A DNA stretch of 64,000 bases. Origin: Cupriavidus nantongensis. Its GTDB lineage: Bacteria; Pseudomonadota; Gammaproteobacteria; Burkholderiales; Burkholderiaceae. Every line of letters starts with the position of its first letter. The stretch's first letter is position 1. Where the stretch lies: positions 1,612,001-1,676,000 of the forward strand of contig NZ_CP014844.1 in assembly GCF_001598055.1 (NCBI RefSeq), written 5' to 3'. The notes below the pieces were generated by a model. It had not been told where the DNA came from, ran no database searches, and worked only from the letters and a program-made list of their open reading frames with translations. Of this stretch, positions 1-8,520 are shown piece after piece. Position numbers and translations under genes: made by a program.

Positions 1-1092
1 CCCAGCACCTCGGTCGGCAACTCGGCCAGCTTTGCCATGCTGGCGCGCAAGGTGATCGTAGAGATCAACCTGAACATGCCGCTGGAGCTGGAAGGACTGC
101 ACGACATCTATTTCCCGGTGCAGCGTCCGTACCGGCAGCCGATCCCGCTGATCGCGCCCGCGCAGCGCATCGGCCTGCCGTATATCCCGATCGATCCCGA
201 GAAGATCGCGGCCATTGTGTTCACGGCCAAGGACGACAGCCCGTCCAATGCGCTGCCGCCGGATGCCGAGACCAGCCAGATCGCCGGCCATCTCAATGAC
301 TTCCTGCTGCGCGAGGTACGCGCCGGGCGGCTGTCGCCGTCGCTGCAGCCGCTGCAGGCCGGCATCGGCACCATTGCCAACGCGGTGCTGCACGGCATGG
401 TCGAGTCGCCGTTCCGCGAGCTGCAGATGTATTCCGAGGTGCTGCAGGACAGCACCATCGAGCTGCTCGATGCGGGGCGCCTGGCCTTTGCCTCGGCCTC
501 GTCGGTGACGCTGACGCGTGCGGTGTACCAGCGCTTCCTGTCGAACCTGGACCGTTACCGCTCGCGGCTGCTGCTGCGGCCGCAGGAGATCAGCAACCAT
601 CCGGAGATCCTGCGCCGGCTGGGGCTGATCACCATCAACACGGCGCTCGAGTGCGATATCTACGGCAACGTCAACTCGACCCATGTGGGCGGCACGCACA
701 TGATGAACGGCATCGGCGGCTCGGGTGACTTTGCCCGCAATGCGCACTTGTCGGTGTTCGTGACCAAGTCAGTGGCGAAGGGCGGCGATATCTCCAGCAT
801 CGTGCCGATGGTGGCGCACGTCGACCATACCGAGCACGACGTCGACATCATCGTCACCGAGCACGGACTGGCCGACCTGCGCGGCCTGGCGCCGCGCGAG
901 CGTGCGCGCACCGTCATCGCCAACTGCGCCGACCCGCAGTACCGCGAGCTGCTGGGCGACTACTTCCGCCGCGCCTGCGCGCATGGCGGGCAGACCCCGC
1001 ACCTAGTGGAAGAGGCGCTGTCCTGGCATGCCGACTTCCGCGACCGCGGCACCATGCAGCCGGCGCGGCCGGCACCGGCGCTGGCCGCCTGA
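1..1092 (+). CDS. Acetyl-CoA hydrolase/transferase family protein, 3' part
   Basis: The frame is open from base 1, so the start lies outside the window; only the C-terminal 363 codons are present. The protein belongs to the acetyl-CoA hydrolase / succinyl-CoA:acetate CoA-transferase family, which moves or releases CoA from acyl-CoA through a glutamyl-CoA intermediate. The visible signature is the block ECDIYGNVNSTHVGGTH followed by a glycine-rich GIGGSGDFARNA loop. The Glu of that block is the likely catalytic residue (inferred from the AarC/Cat1 family). An ATG at 37 is internal and not the start. The next gene is convergent. Family is secure; substrate preference cannot be read from the sequence. 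Confidence 0.88.
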   Translation, partial: PSTSVGNSASFAMLARKVIVEINLNMPLELEGLHDIYFPVQRPYRQPIPLIAPAQRIGLPYIPIDPEKIAAIVFTAKDDSPSNALPPDAETSQIAGHLNDFLLREVRAGRLSPSLQPLQAGIGTIANAVLHGMVESPFRELQMYSEVLQDSTIELLDAGRLAFASASSVTLTRAVYQRFLSNLDRYRSRLLLRPQEISNHPEILRRLGLITINTALECDIYGNVNSTHVGGTHMMNGIGGSGDFARNAHLSVFVTKSVAKGGDISSIVPMVAHVDHTEHDVDIIVTEHGLADLRGLAPRERARTVIANCADPQYRELLGDYFRRACAHGGQTPHLVEEALSWHADFRDRGTMQPARPAPALAA

Positions 1093-1110
1093 GGCACGGG
1101 CTACCACCGA

Positions 1111-1139
1111 AAACAAAACAGCCCGCGCAAGCGGGCTGT
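1111..1139 (-). terminator. Rho-independent terminator of the secreted repeat protein gene
   Basis: A perfect 9-bp stem (1118-1126 with 1131-1139, loop GCAA) is followed on the minus strand by a T-rich stretch (complement of AAACAAAA at 1111-1118). It lies 20 bases after the stop at 1160. The plus-strand side lacks a T-run, so it mainly serves the minus-strand gene. Confidence 0.8.
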
Positions 1140-1159
1140 GCGAGCGGGCGGGGGCAGCC

Positions 1160-1519
1160 TTACTGCGCCTTGGTGCCCTGGCTGGCGGGCGCCTTGGCGC
1201 CGTCGGTGTAGGGATCGGCCTTGCCGGCCTTGGCGCCTTCGGTGTACGGATCGAACTTGCCGGCCCTGGCGCCATCGGTGTTGGGATCGAACTTCTTGCC
1301 GGAGTTGGTCAGTTCCGACTTGGTCGATTGCTTGGCGCCGTCGGTGTACGGGTCGAACTTGCCGGACTTGGCCGCGCCCTGGTTGGGGCCGGCCTTCTTG
1401 GTGTGGCTGCCGCCGTAGAGGTCGCCGCCGTCGGTGTAGTTCTTCTGCGCATAGACCTGCGTCGCGCCGAGGGCGGCCAGTGCTGCAACGATCAGGGTCG
1501 GAACGGACTTCTTCAGCAT
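1160..1519 (-). CDS. Small secreted protein with repeated FDPYTDGAK units
   Basis: A 119-residue protein. The ATG at 1519 is chosen because AGGA sits about 8 bases upstream and it gives a clean signal peptide (MLKKSV..., hydrophobic core, cleavage after VYA-Q near residue 24). An upstream in-frame start at 1651 would bury this signal. The mature part is hydrophilic, rich in Lys, Gly, Asp and Thr, and carries four imperfect copies of an 11-residue unit G-K-F-D-P-Y-T-D-G-A-K. No catalytic motif or cysteine is visible. It is expected in the periplasm or outside the cell. It stands alone with its own terminator. Function unknown. Confidence 0.75.
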   Translation of the reverse strand: MLKKSVPTLIVAALAALGATQVYAQKNYTDGGDLYGGSHTKKAGPNQGAAKSGKFDPYTDGAKQSTKSELTNSGKKFDPNTDGARAGKFDPYTEGAKAGKADPYTDGAKAPASQGTKAQ

Positions 1520-1774
1520 CTTGTTATCCTCGCGAATGTCGGTCGCGCAGCGCCTGCGCGAAACCGGTTTGGGGCCGGACGTTGGCCGGTCGACTGCCGG
1601 CGAGTGTGGCGGAGCACCCGGAAAATGTACCGGGTCGGCGCGTGTCCGCAAAGTGAAAGTTTCTTCTAGACGTATTGAACGTTACCGACGCGGCCCGCAT
1701 GCTGCGCGGGATCAAACGCGCCAGCAATAGGAATAATCTGAGTGGCGCGCCGGGCCTTTTCGGATGCCGCGCAT

Positions 1775-1804
1775 AAAAAAACCGGCTGCCGTGGCAGCCG
1801 GTTT
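1775..1804 (-). terminator. Terminator of the Bug receptor gene
   Basis: Stem AAACCGGCTGCC (1779-1790) pairs with GGCAGCCGGTTT (1793-1804) and is followed on the minus strand by seven T residues (complement of 1775-1781). It lies about 35 bases downstream of the stop at 1840. The stretch 1520-1774 holds no gene. Confidence 0.85.
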
Positions 1805-1839
1805 CCGGGTCGGCAGACGGCTCGCGCCGCCTGGCCGGC

Positions 1840-2820
1840 TTATTCCAGCGTGATGTTCTGGTCGCGCGCGATCTTCTTGCGCAGGTCCAGTTCGCGCTTG
1901 ATCTGCGCGGCGTATTGCTGCGGCGTGTTGCCGTCGGTGTAGGCACCGCTGTCGGCCAGGCGGCGCTTGACGTTGGGATCCTGCAGCGCCTTGACCGCGG
2001 CGTCATGCACGCGCGTGATGATCGCCGCCGGCGTGCCGGCCGGGGCCACCAGGCCGTACCAGGCCATGTTGTTCATGTCCTTCATGCCGGCTTCGGCAAA
2101 GGTCGGCACGTCGGGCAGGCCTTCGACGCGCTTGGGCGCCGCCACCGCCAGCGCGCGCAGCTTGCCGGCCTGGATATGCGGCATCGACGACGGCAGGTTG
2201 TCGAACTGCGCGTTGACCTGGCCGGCCAGCGTGTCGTTCAGCGCCGGGCCCGATCCGCGATAGGGGATATGGACCATGTCGGTCTGGGTGATGTCCTTGA
2301 ACAGCTCCCCGTCCAGGTGCGAGATGCTGCCCTTGCCGGCCGAGGCGTAGCTGTACTTGCCCGGGTTGGCCTTCAGCATCGCCACGAATTCCTTCAGGGT
2401 CTTGGCCGGAGTCTTCGGATTCACCGTCAGCACGTTGGGCACGTTGACCAGGTTGGTGATCGGCGCGAAGTCCTTGAGCGGATCGTACGGGTTCTTGGGG
2501 TTGGTGGCCGGGTTGGTCGCCATGGTGCTGACCGTGGCGATGCCCAGCGTGTAGCCGTCCGGCGCCGACTTGGCGAGCGCGTCGGCACCGATGGCGCCAC
2601 CGCCGCCGCCGCGGTTCTCCACCACCACCGGCTGGCCCAGTTCACGGCCCAGGCCGTCGGACACCGCGCGCGCCACGATATCGGTGGTGCCGCCGGCCGC
2701 GAACGGCACGATCAGGCGGATCGGCTTGGCAGGGTAGGACTGGGCATGTGCCAGGTCGGCGTGGGCCAGGCCGAGGGCCGCGATGCATGCGGCTGCGCCG
2801 GCGTTAAGGACTGCTTTCAA
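1840..2820 (-). CDS. Tripartite tricarboxylate transporter substrate-binding protein, Bug family
   Basis: A periplasmic solute receptor of the Bug (TctC) family, greatly expanded in Cupriavidus and Bordetella, which binds small carboxylates. The signature is PAKPIRLIVPFAAGG after the signal peptide, then VVVENRGGGGGAIGAD and PDGYTLGIATVST. Start: I prefer the TTG at 2820, because GGAGG lies 6 bases before it and it yields a normal signal peptide ending AHA-Q. A GTG at 2844 is in frame but has no ribosome-binding site. The protein is then 326 residues, usual for the family. No TctA/TctB membrane genes are adjacent, as is common for orphan Bug genes. An inverted repeat at 2970-2997 lies upstream and may control it. 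Confidence 0.9.
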   Translation of the reverse strand: MKAVLNAGAAACIAALGLAHADLAHAQSYPAKPIRLIVPFAAGGTTDIVARAVSDGLGRELGQPVVVENRGGGGGAIGADALAKSAPDGYTLGIATVSTMATNPATNPKNPYDPLKDFAPITNLVNVPNVLTVNPKTPAKTLKEFVAMLKANPGKYSYASAGKGSISHLDGELFKDITQTDMVHIPYRGSGPALNDTLAGQVNAQFDNLPSSMPHIQAGKLRALAVAAPKRVEGLPDVPTFAEAGMKDMNNMAWYGLVAPAGTPAAIITRVHDAAVKALQDPNVKRRLADSGAYTDGNTPQQYAAQIKRELDLRKKIARDQNITLE

Positions 2821-2969
2821 GGAGGGCCTCCATTCTTCTTTCACTGATTCGCCAGCCAGGCTGCAGGCGTGTGCGGGGATCGGCTAAGGATCCGGCGCCC
2901 GCGCTGTCAGGGTTTCCCGGGCTGGCATGACCGGGCTGTGCCGGGATGCGGTACGGCCGGCGCCTTGCG

Positions 2970-2997
2970 ATAGTTCCGCGATACGGAACTATGTTCC
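2970..2997. promoter_or_regulatory. Alternating GTTCCG/CGGAAC inverted repeats, probable operator
   Basis: Arms ATAGTTCCG (2970-2978) and CGGAACTAT (2984-2992) form a perfect 9-bp inverted repeat around CGATA. The right arm doubles as the left arm of a second repeat, GGAAC-TAT-GTTCC (2985-2997). It lies about 150 bp upstream of the Bug gene start in the otherwise gene-free stretch 2821-3131. The TTCCG(N5)CGGAA pattern resembles operators bound by IclR-family regulators. The identity of the regulator is inference. Confidence 0.55.
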
Positions 2998-3131
2998 ACA
3001 ATGGCGCGGGAGCGATTCAACCGGGAAAGCGCCTGCAGGGGAATTGGTGACAACCCGCGTATCAAGAATCGGGCTGTGCTGCCGATCGCGCGCGTGGCCG
3101 GGATGGCAGGAGGAAGCGCAGCGCAAAAGCA

Positions 3132-3160
3132 AAAAGCCGGAAGCAAGGCTTCCGGCTTTT
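3132..3160 (-). terminator. Terminator downstream of tRNA-Lys copy 1
   Basis: Perfect 13-bp stem AAAAGCCGGAAGC (3132-3144) with GCTTCCGGCTTTT (3148-3160), loop AAG. On the minus strand it ends in a T-run and lies 10 bases past the tRNA 3' end. The same stem core recurs beside the second tRNA-Lys copy. Confidence 0.8.
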
Positions 3161-3170
3161 CTGAATTCGC

Positions 3171-3246
3171 TGGTGGGGCGTGAGTGACTCGAACACTCGA
3201 CCTACGGATTAAGAGTCCGCTGCTCTACCAACTGAGCTAACGCCCC
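3171..3246 (-). tRNA. tRNA-Lys (anticodon CTT), copy 1
   Basis: A 76-nt cloverleaf on the minus strand. The acceptor stem is GGGGCGT paired with ACGCCCC. The D-arm contains AGCTCAGTTGGTAGAGC and the anticodon loop is CTCTTAA with anticodon CTT (lysine, AAG codons). The T-loop is TTCGAGT, and the CCA end is encoded (complement of TGG at 3171-3173). A second copy at 5940-6015 is identical over all 76 bases. Confidence 0.97.
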
Positions 3247-3387
3247 AACGAAGAAAAAGATTGTAGCAAGGTATCGGATGCGGCGCAATAGCCTTTGCGG
3301 CATTTTTTGCGGTGCCTGGCCGCTACAATGCCAGGCCGCCGTCATGCGTCTCCGTGCCGGCACCGCATCCACCTGTTTGCCAGATCC

Positions 3388-4296
3388 ATGCACGCCAGAG
3401 TCCTACGCTATCTCGACGAGGTCGTCCGCCGCGGTTCCATCCGCAAGGCGGCCGAGCACCTGCACGTGGCGCCGACCGCGGTCAACCGGCAGATCCTGGA
3501 CCTGGAGGCGGAACTGGGCGCACCGCTGTTCGAGCGCATCAACAAGCGCCTGCGGCTGACGCCGCTGGGCGAGATGGTGCTGGCCCACGTCCGCCAGACG
3601 CTGCGCGAGCACGACGCGCTACGCGAGCGGATCGAGGACTTCAAGGGCGCGCGCCGGGGCGAGGTCACGGTGGCGGTGACGGCGGGCCTGGCGGGCTCGC
3701 TGATGCCGTCGCTGGTGCATGACTTCCGGCAGCGCTATCCGGGCATCGTGGTGCGCGTCAACGACCTGCCGGTCGCCGACATCGTGGTGGCGGTGGAGCA
3801 GGGCGATGCCGACCTCGGCCTGGGCTATGACCTGCCGGAACTGCCGGCCTTCCGCGCGCTCGCCAGCAGCGACTGGCAGATCGGCGCGGTGGTGCCGCCT
3901 GGCCATGCGCTGGCGGCGCGGCCATCGGTGCTGCTGAGCGAGTGCGTCGGCTATCCGCTGATCCTGCCGGCATCTTCCTTGTCGATCCGCGCCATCCTCG
4001 ATGCGGCCTTTGCGCGCAATGCGATCGAGGTCTCGCCGGTGGCGGAATCGACCTCGACCGCGCTGATCCGCCAGCTGGTGCTGCTGGGGACCGGCATCGC
4101 GCTGCTGAACCCGCTCGACGTGATGGAAGAGCGCGCGCGCCAGGCGCTGGTGTACGTGCCCTTGCGCGACCGCCACCTGCAGGGCCAGACGCTGACGCTG
4201 GTGGCGCGCGCCGGCGGCCAGCTCAGCGCCGCGGCCGGGCTGATGGCCGAGCGCATCGGCGATGCGCTGGCGACGCTGTTCGCGCAGGCACGCTGA
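3388..4296 (+). CDS. LysR-family transcriptional regulator
   Basis: A 302-residue regulator of normal LysR length. The N-terminal helix-turn-helix is visible as GSIRKAAEHLHVAPTAVNRQI followed by LEAELGAPLFERINKRLRLTPLGE; the remainder is the periplasmic-binding-protein-like effector domain. The ATG at 3388 places the DNA-binding helix at the usual distance from the N-terminus. Upstream ATGs at 3295 and 3312 would add an atypical Arg-rich leader. It is co-oriented with the amidohydrolase gene 141 bp downstream rather than divergent. A hairpin-forming repeat lies in that gap. A role in controlling the amidohydrolase is inferred from position only. Confidence 0.92.
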   Translation: MHARVLRYLDEVVRRGSIRKAAEHLHVAPTAVNRQILDLEAELGAPLFERINKRLRLTPLGEMVLAHVRQTLREHDALRERIEDFKGARRGEVTVAVTAGLAGSLMPSLVHDFRQRYPGIVVRVNDLPVADIVVAVEQGDADLGLGYDLPELPAFRALASSDWQIGAVVPPGHALAARPSVLLSECVGYPLILPASSLSIRAILDAAFARNAIEVSPVAESTSTALIRQLVLLGTGIALLNPLDVMEERARQALVYVPLRDRHLQGQTLTLVARAGGQLSAAAGLMAERIGDALATLFAQAR

Positions 4297-4315
4297 GCCG
4301 GGCTTGCTGGCAGAT

Positions 4316-4332
4316 GTCCACTTTTTGTGGAC
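4316..4332. promoter_or_regulatory. Inverted repeat between lysR and amidohydrolase genes
   Basis: GTCCAC (4316-4321) and GTGGAC (4327-4332) form a perfect 6-bp inverted repeat around TTTTT. It lies 20 bp past the LysR stop and about 105 bp before the amidohydrolase start. It could be an operator or a weak hairpin; the sequence does not decide. Confidence 0.35.
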
Positions 4333-4437
4333 AGGCTGATCGGAATTCTATGCTTGGGAAGGGGCAGCGCGACGCCGTAGACTGGCGGCGATCGTATCTG
4401 CCCTCAATCCCATCCGCTTCACAGAAGGAATTCCGCC

Positions 4438-5826
4438 ATGACCCTGATCGCCCTCAATGCCGACGTGCTGGTGACCATGGACGCGCAGCGCCGCGAGATC
4501 CGCGACGGCGCGCTGGTCGCCGAAGGTCCCGCGGTGCAATGGGTCGGCCCCACCGCGGAGCTGCCGCCGCAATACCGGCGCATGGTCGACGACGGCAGCG
4601 CGCAGGTGCTCGACATGCGCGGCCGCGTGGTCACGCCCGGGCTGGTCAACACGCACCACCACATGTACCAGAGCCTGACGCGCGCGGTGCCGGCGGCGCA
4701 GGATGCCGAGCTGTTCTCGTGGCTGACCAACCTGTACATGCTGTGGTCGCACCTGACGCCGGAAATGATCGCGGTGTCGACCAAGGCCGCGATGGCCGAG
4801 CTGATGCTGTCGGGCTGCACCACCACCAGCGACCACCTCTACCTTTTCCCCAATGGCTCGCGCCTGGACGATTCGATCGCCGCGGCTCAGGAGATGGGCA
4901 TGCGCTTCCATGCCGCGCGCGGCTCGATGAGCGTGGGCCGCAGCAAGGGCGGCCTGCCGCCGGACGTGGTGGTCGAAGACGAGGCTGCGATCCTGCGCGA
5001 CAGCCAGCGGCTGGTGGAGCAGTACCACGACAGCGCGCGCCACGCGATGCTGCGCGTGGTGCTGGCGCCGTGCTCGCCGTTCTCGGTATCGCGCGACCTG
5101 ATGCGCGAATCGGCGGTGATGGCGCGCCACTATGGCGTGTCGCTGCACACGCACCTGGCCGAGAACGACAACGACATTGCCTATTCGCGCGAGAAATTCG
5201 GCCTGACGCCGGCACAGTATGCCGAGGACCTCGGCTGGGTCGGCCACGATGTGTGGCACGCGCACTGCGTCAAGCTGGACCACGAGGGCATCGCGCTGTT
5301 CGCACGGACCGGCACCGGGGTGGCGCATTGCCCGTGCTCGAACATGCGGCTGGCATCGGGCATTGCGCCGGTGCGTGCGATGCGCGACGCGGGCGTGCCG
5401 GTGGGCCTGGGCGTGGACGGCAGCGCGTCGAACGACGGCGCGCATATGCTGGGCGAGGCGCGCCAGGCGATGCTGCTGCAGCGGGTCGGCTACGGTCCGG
5501 CCGCGATGAGCGCGCGCGAGGCGCTGGAAATCGCCACGCTGGGTGGCGCGCGCGTGCTCAACCGCGACGATATCGGCGCGCTGGCGCCGGGCATGTCGGC
5601 GGACTTCGTCGCCTTCGACCTGGCGTCGGTCGGGTTTGCCGGCGCCGGCCATGACCCGGTGGCGGCGCTGGTGTTCTGCACGCCGGCCAATGTCGCGGCC
5701 AGCGTAATCAATGGCAGGGAAGTGGTGCGCGACGGCGAGCTGCTGACGGCCGACCTTCCCGCGGTGCTGCTGCGCCATCGCGCGCTGGCGCGCACGCTGT
5801 TCGAACGGGCCAGCGCCGGCGCGTGA
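4438..5826 (+). CDS. 8-oxoguanine deaminase-like amidohydrolase (AtzB/TrzN group)
   Basis: A 462-residue metal-dependent amidohydrolase of the TrzN/AtzB/8-oxoguanine deaminase group, which hydrolyses amino or related groups from purine, pyrimidine or triazine rings. Metal ligands are visible in NTHHHMYQSLTRA (residues about 71-83), THLAE, the HAHCV block and the late DGSASND motif. Length fits the family. AAGGA 8 bases before the ATG supports the start. It follows a LysR gene in the same direction and ends in a strong terminator. Deamination of oxidised guanine is the best guess; hydroxyatrazine-type substrates are the known alternative in this group. Confidence 0.85.
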   Translation: MTLIALNADVLVTMDAQRREIRDGALVAEGPAVQWVGPTAELPPQYRRMVDDGSAQVLDMRGRVVTPGLVNTHHHMYQSLTRAVPAAQDAELFSWLTNLYMLWSHLTPEMIAVSTKAAMAELMLSGCTTTSDHLYLFPNGSRLDDSIAAAQEMGMRFHAARGSMSVGRSKGGLPPDVVVEDEAAILRDSQRLVEQYHDSARHAMLRVVLAPCSPFSVSRDLMRESAVMARHYGVSLHTHLAENDNDIAYSREKFGLTPAQYAEDLGWVGHDVWHAHCVKLDHEGIALFARTGTGVAHCPCSNMRLASGIAPVRAMRDAGVPVGLGVDGSASNDGAHMLGEARQAMLLQRVGYGPAAMSAREALEIATLGGARVLNRDDIGALAPGMSADFVAFDLASVGFAGAGHDPVAALVFCTPANVAASVINGREVVRDGELLTADLPAVLLRHRALARTLFERASAGA

Positions 5827-5895
5827 TGCAGTGCCGTTGCGGCGGGGGCGGCGCCCTCTGCGCAACGGCTCGGTGCGGTCCGCTCCGCGCAAAGC

Positions 5896-5931
5896 AAAAG
5901 GCCGGAAGCATTTCTGCTTCCGGCCTTTTTT
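5896..5931 (+). terminator. Terminator after the amidohydrolase gene, bidirectional
   Basis: Stem AAAAGGCCGGAAGCA (5896-5910) pairs with TGCTTCCGGCCTTTT, followed by T residues on the plus strand. The complementary strand also ends in T-rich sequence, so it can terminate the tRNA-Lys gene on the minus strand. Confidence 0.85.
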
Positions 5932-5939
5932 GTATTCGC

Positions 5940-6015
5940 TGGTGGGGCGTGAGTGACTCGAACACTCGACCTACGGATTAAGAGTCCGCTGCTCTACCAA
6001 CTGAGCTAACGCCCC
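5940..6015 (-). tRNA. tRNA-Lys (anticodon CTT), copy 2
   Basis: Identical over all 76 bases to the tRNA-Lys at 3171-3246, with an encoded CCA end. The similarity continues into both flanks: the GCTTCCGGC terminator core and TATTCGC/AATTCGC on one side, and AACGAAGAA on the other. The copy therefore arose by duplication of a unit larger than the tRNA. The stretch 6016-6242 behind it holds no gene I can support. Confidence 0.97.
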
Positions 6016-6242
6016 AACGAAGAACGAGATTCTAGCATGATTTCCGGCGCTGTCAATTGCCTGACGCAATTGCCATGGCAAGCCGCGCGAACGTGCCCCG
6101 CGTGCGAAGGGGGTGCCCGACGGAACCGAACGGCGGTCGCGATGGTCTTCCGAATGAACCCTGTCGCATGGGGTTCTACCCATACGATTTTGCCGGAGCC
6201 ATGTTAGGATGTTTCTCCACTTGCATATGGAGGGCTGCACCG

Positions 6243-6506
6243 ATGGATATCAAATTCCAAGAGCAAGAGCGCTACGACATCAATAACGAAGGCTTGTTGT
6301 TCCAGGCACTTGTCAATGGCGAGAAGGTGACTTGCGTGGTGACACGCGAAGCACTGTGGGAAGGTTTCAGCGCCGACCAGGTGCTGTCACTCGAAGAAGC
6401 ATTCCGCGCCGGCCGCGAAACCATCGAACGCGCCGCCGTGGTGCTGATCGAGCAGGGCGCACCGCAGCCTATCGTCGTCAAGCGCGCCCACGTGGCGCCA
6501 ATCTGA
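6243..6506 (+). CDS. DUF1488-family small protein
   Basis: An 87-residue protein starting MDIKFQEQERYD. The ATG at 6243 is preceded by GGAGGG about 8 bases upstream. The longer in-frame ORF from 6057 has an unlikely Arg-rich leader. Sequence such as VTREALWEGFSADQVLSLEEAF and the helical C-terminus match the DUF1488 family, small single-domain proteins of unknown function common in Burkholderiales. No membrane segment or cysteine is seen. It stands alone and is convergent with the SulP transporter gene. Confidence 0.8.
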   Translation: MDIKFQEQERYDINNEGLLFQALVNGEKVTCVVTREALWEGFSADQVLSLEEAFRAGRETIERAAVVLIEQGAPQPIVVKRAHVAPI

Positions 6507-6707
6507 TGCGGATGGATGCCCCGGCCAGCCCCAGGCAAGCCGCGGGCGCCCATCTGGCATCAGGCTTCACAGCATAGGCCGTCCGGCCTTGCTCGCCAGC
6601 CGGCGCCGCCGGCGCAGGCAATCCCCAGCTTCTTTCCGCTTTTCTTTTTTTGCCGCCGTGGTTTGTCCCCGTGATCGTGGCGAAGCGCGCCTGTGCGGGC
6701 GCTACGC

Positions 6708-8501
6708 TCATGGCTGCGCGGATGCGGCCGTCGCCGGCGTGGCGCCCGGCCGCGACGCGCATTCCTCGAAGATGCGCACGCTGCAGCGGGCGCAGACTTC
6801 CGGCGACAGCTGACCGATGATGGTGTGCAGCGCCTGCCGCTTGGTCGGGAATATATGGTCGGCGCCGAGCTTGCCGGTAAAGCCGGTCTGCGCCCAGGTC
6901 TGCAGCACCTGCGTGCGCGGACGGTGGAAGTACAGGTCGCCGCCGAGCGCGCGGCGCTCGCTCAGCTCGTATTCCCACATTTCCGCGCCGGCGAGGTCGA
7001 TGAAGTTCATGCTCTTGGTCATCGCCAGCAGGTGGGTCTGGCCGGGATTGACGGTGCGCAGCCAGTGCAGGCGGTCGGTCACGAATTGCACCGCGCCGAA
7101 GTAGATCGCACCCTCCATGCGCAGCAGCTTGAGCTGCGGGCATTCCGGCTGCGGCCGGCGCAGCTCGTCCAGCGGCGTGAAGCGCCGGCCGGGGTCGTCG
7201 GCATCCGGCACCAGGCTGCGCACCGCGGGCCGCGAGGTGCGGTACAGGTAGGCCACCAGCGACAGCACGGTGCCGAGCAGCACCGCCATTTCCAGCCGGA
7301 TCACCAGCGTGGCGGCAAAGGTGCCGATGGCGATCGCGAACTCGGTACGGCTGAGTGTGAAGATGCGGCGCAGCCGCGCGATGTCGAGCAGGCCCCACGC
7401 CACCAGCAGCAGCATCGCCGCAATCGCCGCCATCGGGATCTGCGCCAGCAGCGGCGCGCTGACCGCGACCAGCGCCACCAGCCACAGCGCCGAGAACACG
7501 CTCGCCAGCGGCGTGCGCGCGCCGGCCTCGAAGTTGGGCACCGAGCGGTTGAGCGAGCCGCAGGAGATATAGCCGGAGAAGAAGCCGCCGGCGATATTCG
7601 ACAGGCCCTGGCCGATGAACTCGCGGTTGGCATCGATATGCTGGCCCGAGCGCAATGCCACTGCCTTGGCGATCGAGATCGACTGGCCCAGCGCGACGAT
7701 GGTCAGCGCCGCGGCGATGCCGAGCAGGTCGGGCAGCTTGCGCCAGTCGACGTCAGGCACCTGGAAGTGCGGCAGCGCCGATGGAATCGGCCCGACCACG
7801 TTGACGTGGTGGCCGCCGGCCTGGTTCAGCAGCAGCGCCACGCCATAGCCGGCCAGCAGGCCCAGCAGCATGAACGGCAGGCGCCGCCACAGCCGCTTGC
7901 ACAGCAGCGTCACCGCCAGCGTGACCGCGCCCACCATGGCCGCGTCCCAGTTGATGGCATCGGCATGCTCGAACAGGTGGCGCAGCACGCCGAAGGCGCT
8001 GGTGCCGGTCGGCACCGACAGCCCGAACAGGTCCTTCAGCGCGTACAGCCCGATCAGCGTCGCCGCGCCGCAAGTAAAGCCGAGCAGCACCGACGGCGAA
8101 ATAAAGTTGGCCAGCGAGCCCAGCCGCAGCGTGCCCACTGCCAGCTGCATCACGCCGACTACGATGGTCACGGCCAGCGCCAGGCCGATATAGGCCGGGC
8201 TGCCGGCGAACGCGAGCGGGCTCAGCATCGCGAACAGTGCCAGCGAATTGGCGTTGGTCGGCCCCGACATGACGTGCCAGCTGGAACCGAACAGCGCCGC
8301 GACGATGCACGGCACCACCGCGCTGTAGATGCCGTACTGCGGCGGCAGGCCGGCCAGCGTGGCGAAGGCGACGCCCTGCGGCAATACCAGCACGGCGCCG
8401 AGCAGCCCCGCGACCAGGTCGGCGCGCAGCGTGGTCGGGTCGACGCGCTGGCTCCAGGGGAACAGGCGCGGCAGCAGGGGGGCGGTAGCGGGCGAATGCA
8501 T
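6708..8501 (-). CDS. SulP-family anion transporter with STAS domain
   Basis: A 597-residue inner-membrane transporter. The N-terminal 400 residues are a chain of hydrophobic helices with SulP motifs, for example VLPQGVAFATLAGLPPQYGIYSA and ISCGSLNRSVPNFEAGARTP. The soluble C-terminus (about 440-570) is STAS-like and includes MNFIDLAGAEMWEYE. SulP proteins carry sulfate, bicarbonate or dicarboxylates with cation symport or exchange. The last 20 residues include ARCSVRIFEECASR. It begins 20 bp after the MarR gene stop on the same strand, so the two probably form an operon. Substrate cannot be assigned. Confidence 0.92.
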   Translation of the reverse strand: MHSPATAPLLPRLFPWSQRVDPTTLRADLVAGLLGAVLVLPQGVAFATLAGLPPQYGIYSAVVPCIVAALFGSSWHVMSGPTNANSLALFAMLSPLAFAGSPAYIGLALAVTIVVGVMQLAVGTLRLGSLANFISPSVLLGFTCGAATLIGLYALKDLFGLSVPTGTSAFGVLRHLFEHADAINWDAAMVGAVTLAVTLLCKRLWRRLPFMLLGLLAGYGVALLLNQAGGHHVNVVGPIPSALPHFQVPDVDWRKLPDLLGIAAALTIVALGQSISIAKAVALRSGQHIDANREFIGQGLSNIAGGFFSGYISCGSLNRSVPNFEAGARTPLASVFSALWLVALVAVSAPLLAQIPMAAIAAMLLLVAWGLLDIARLRRIFTLSRTEFAIAIGTFAATLVIRLEMAVLLGTVLSLVAYLYRTSRPAVRSLVPDADDPGRRFTPLDELRRPQPECPQLKLLRMEGAIYFGAVQFVTDRLHWLRTVNPGQTHLLAMTKSMNFIDLAGAEMWEYELSERRALGGDLYFHRPRTQVLQTWAQTGFTGKLGADHIFPTKRQALHTIIGQLSPEVCARCSVRIFEECASRPGATPATAASAQP

Positions 8502-8520
8502 CGGCGGGAAACGGAGCGGG

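Noticed and set aside
3171..3246. tRNA-Lys as the attachment site of the prophage
   Set aside because: The prophage end is about 37 kb away and its integrase is a large serine recombinase, a class that seldom uses tRNA genes; no phage genes lie beside either tRNA.
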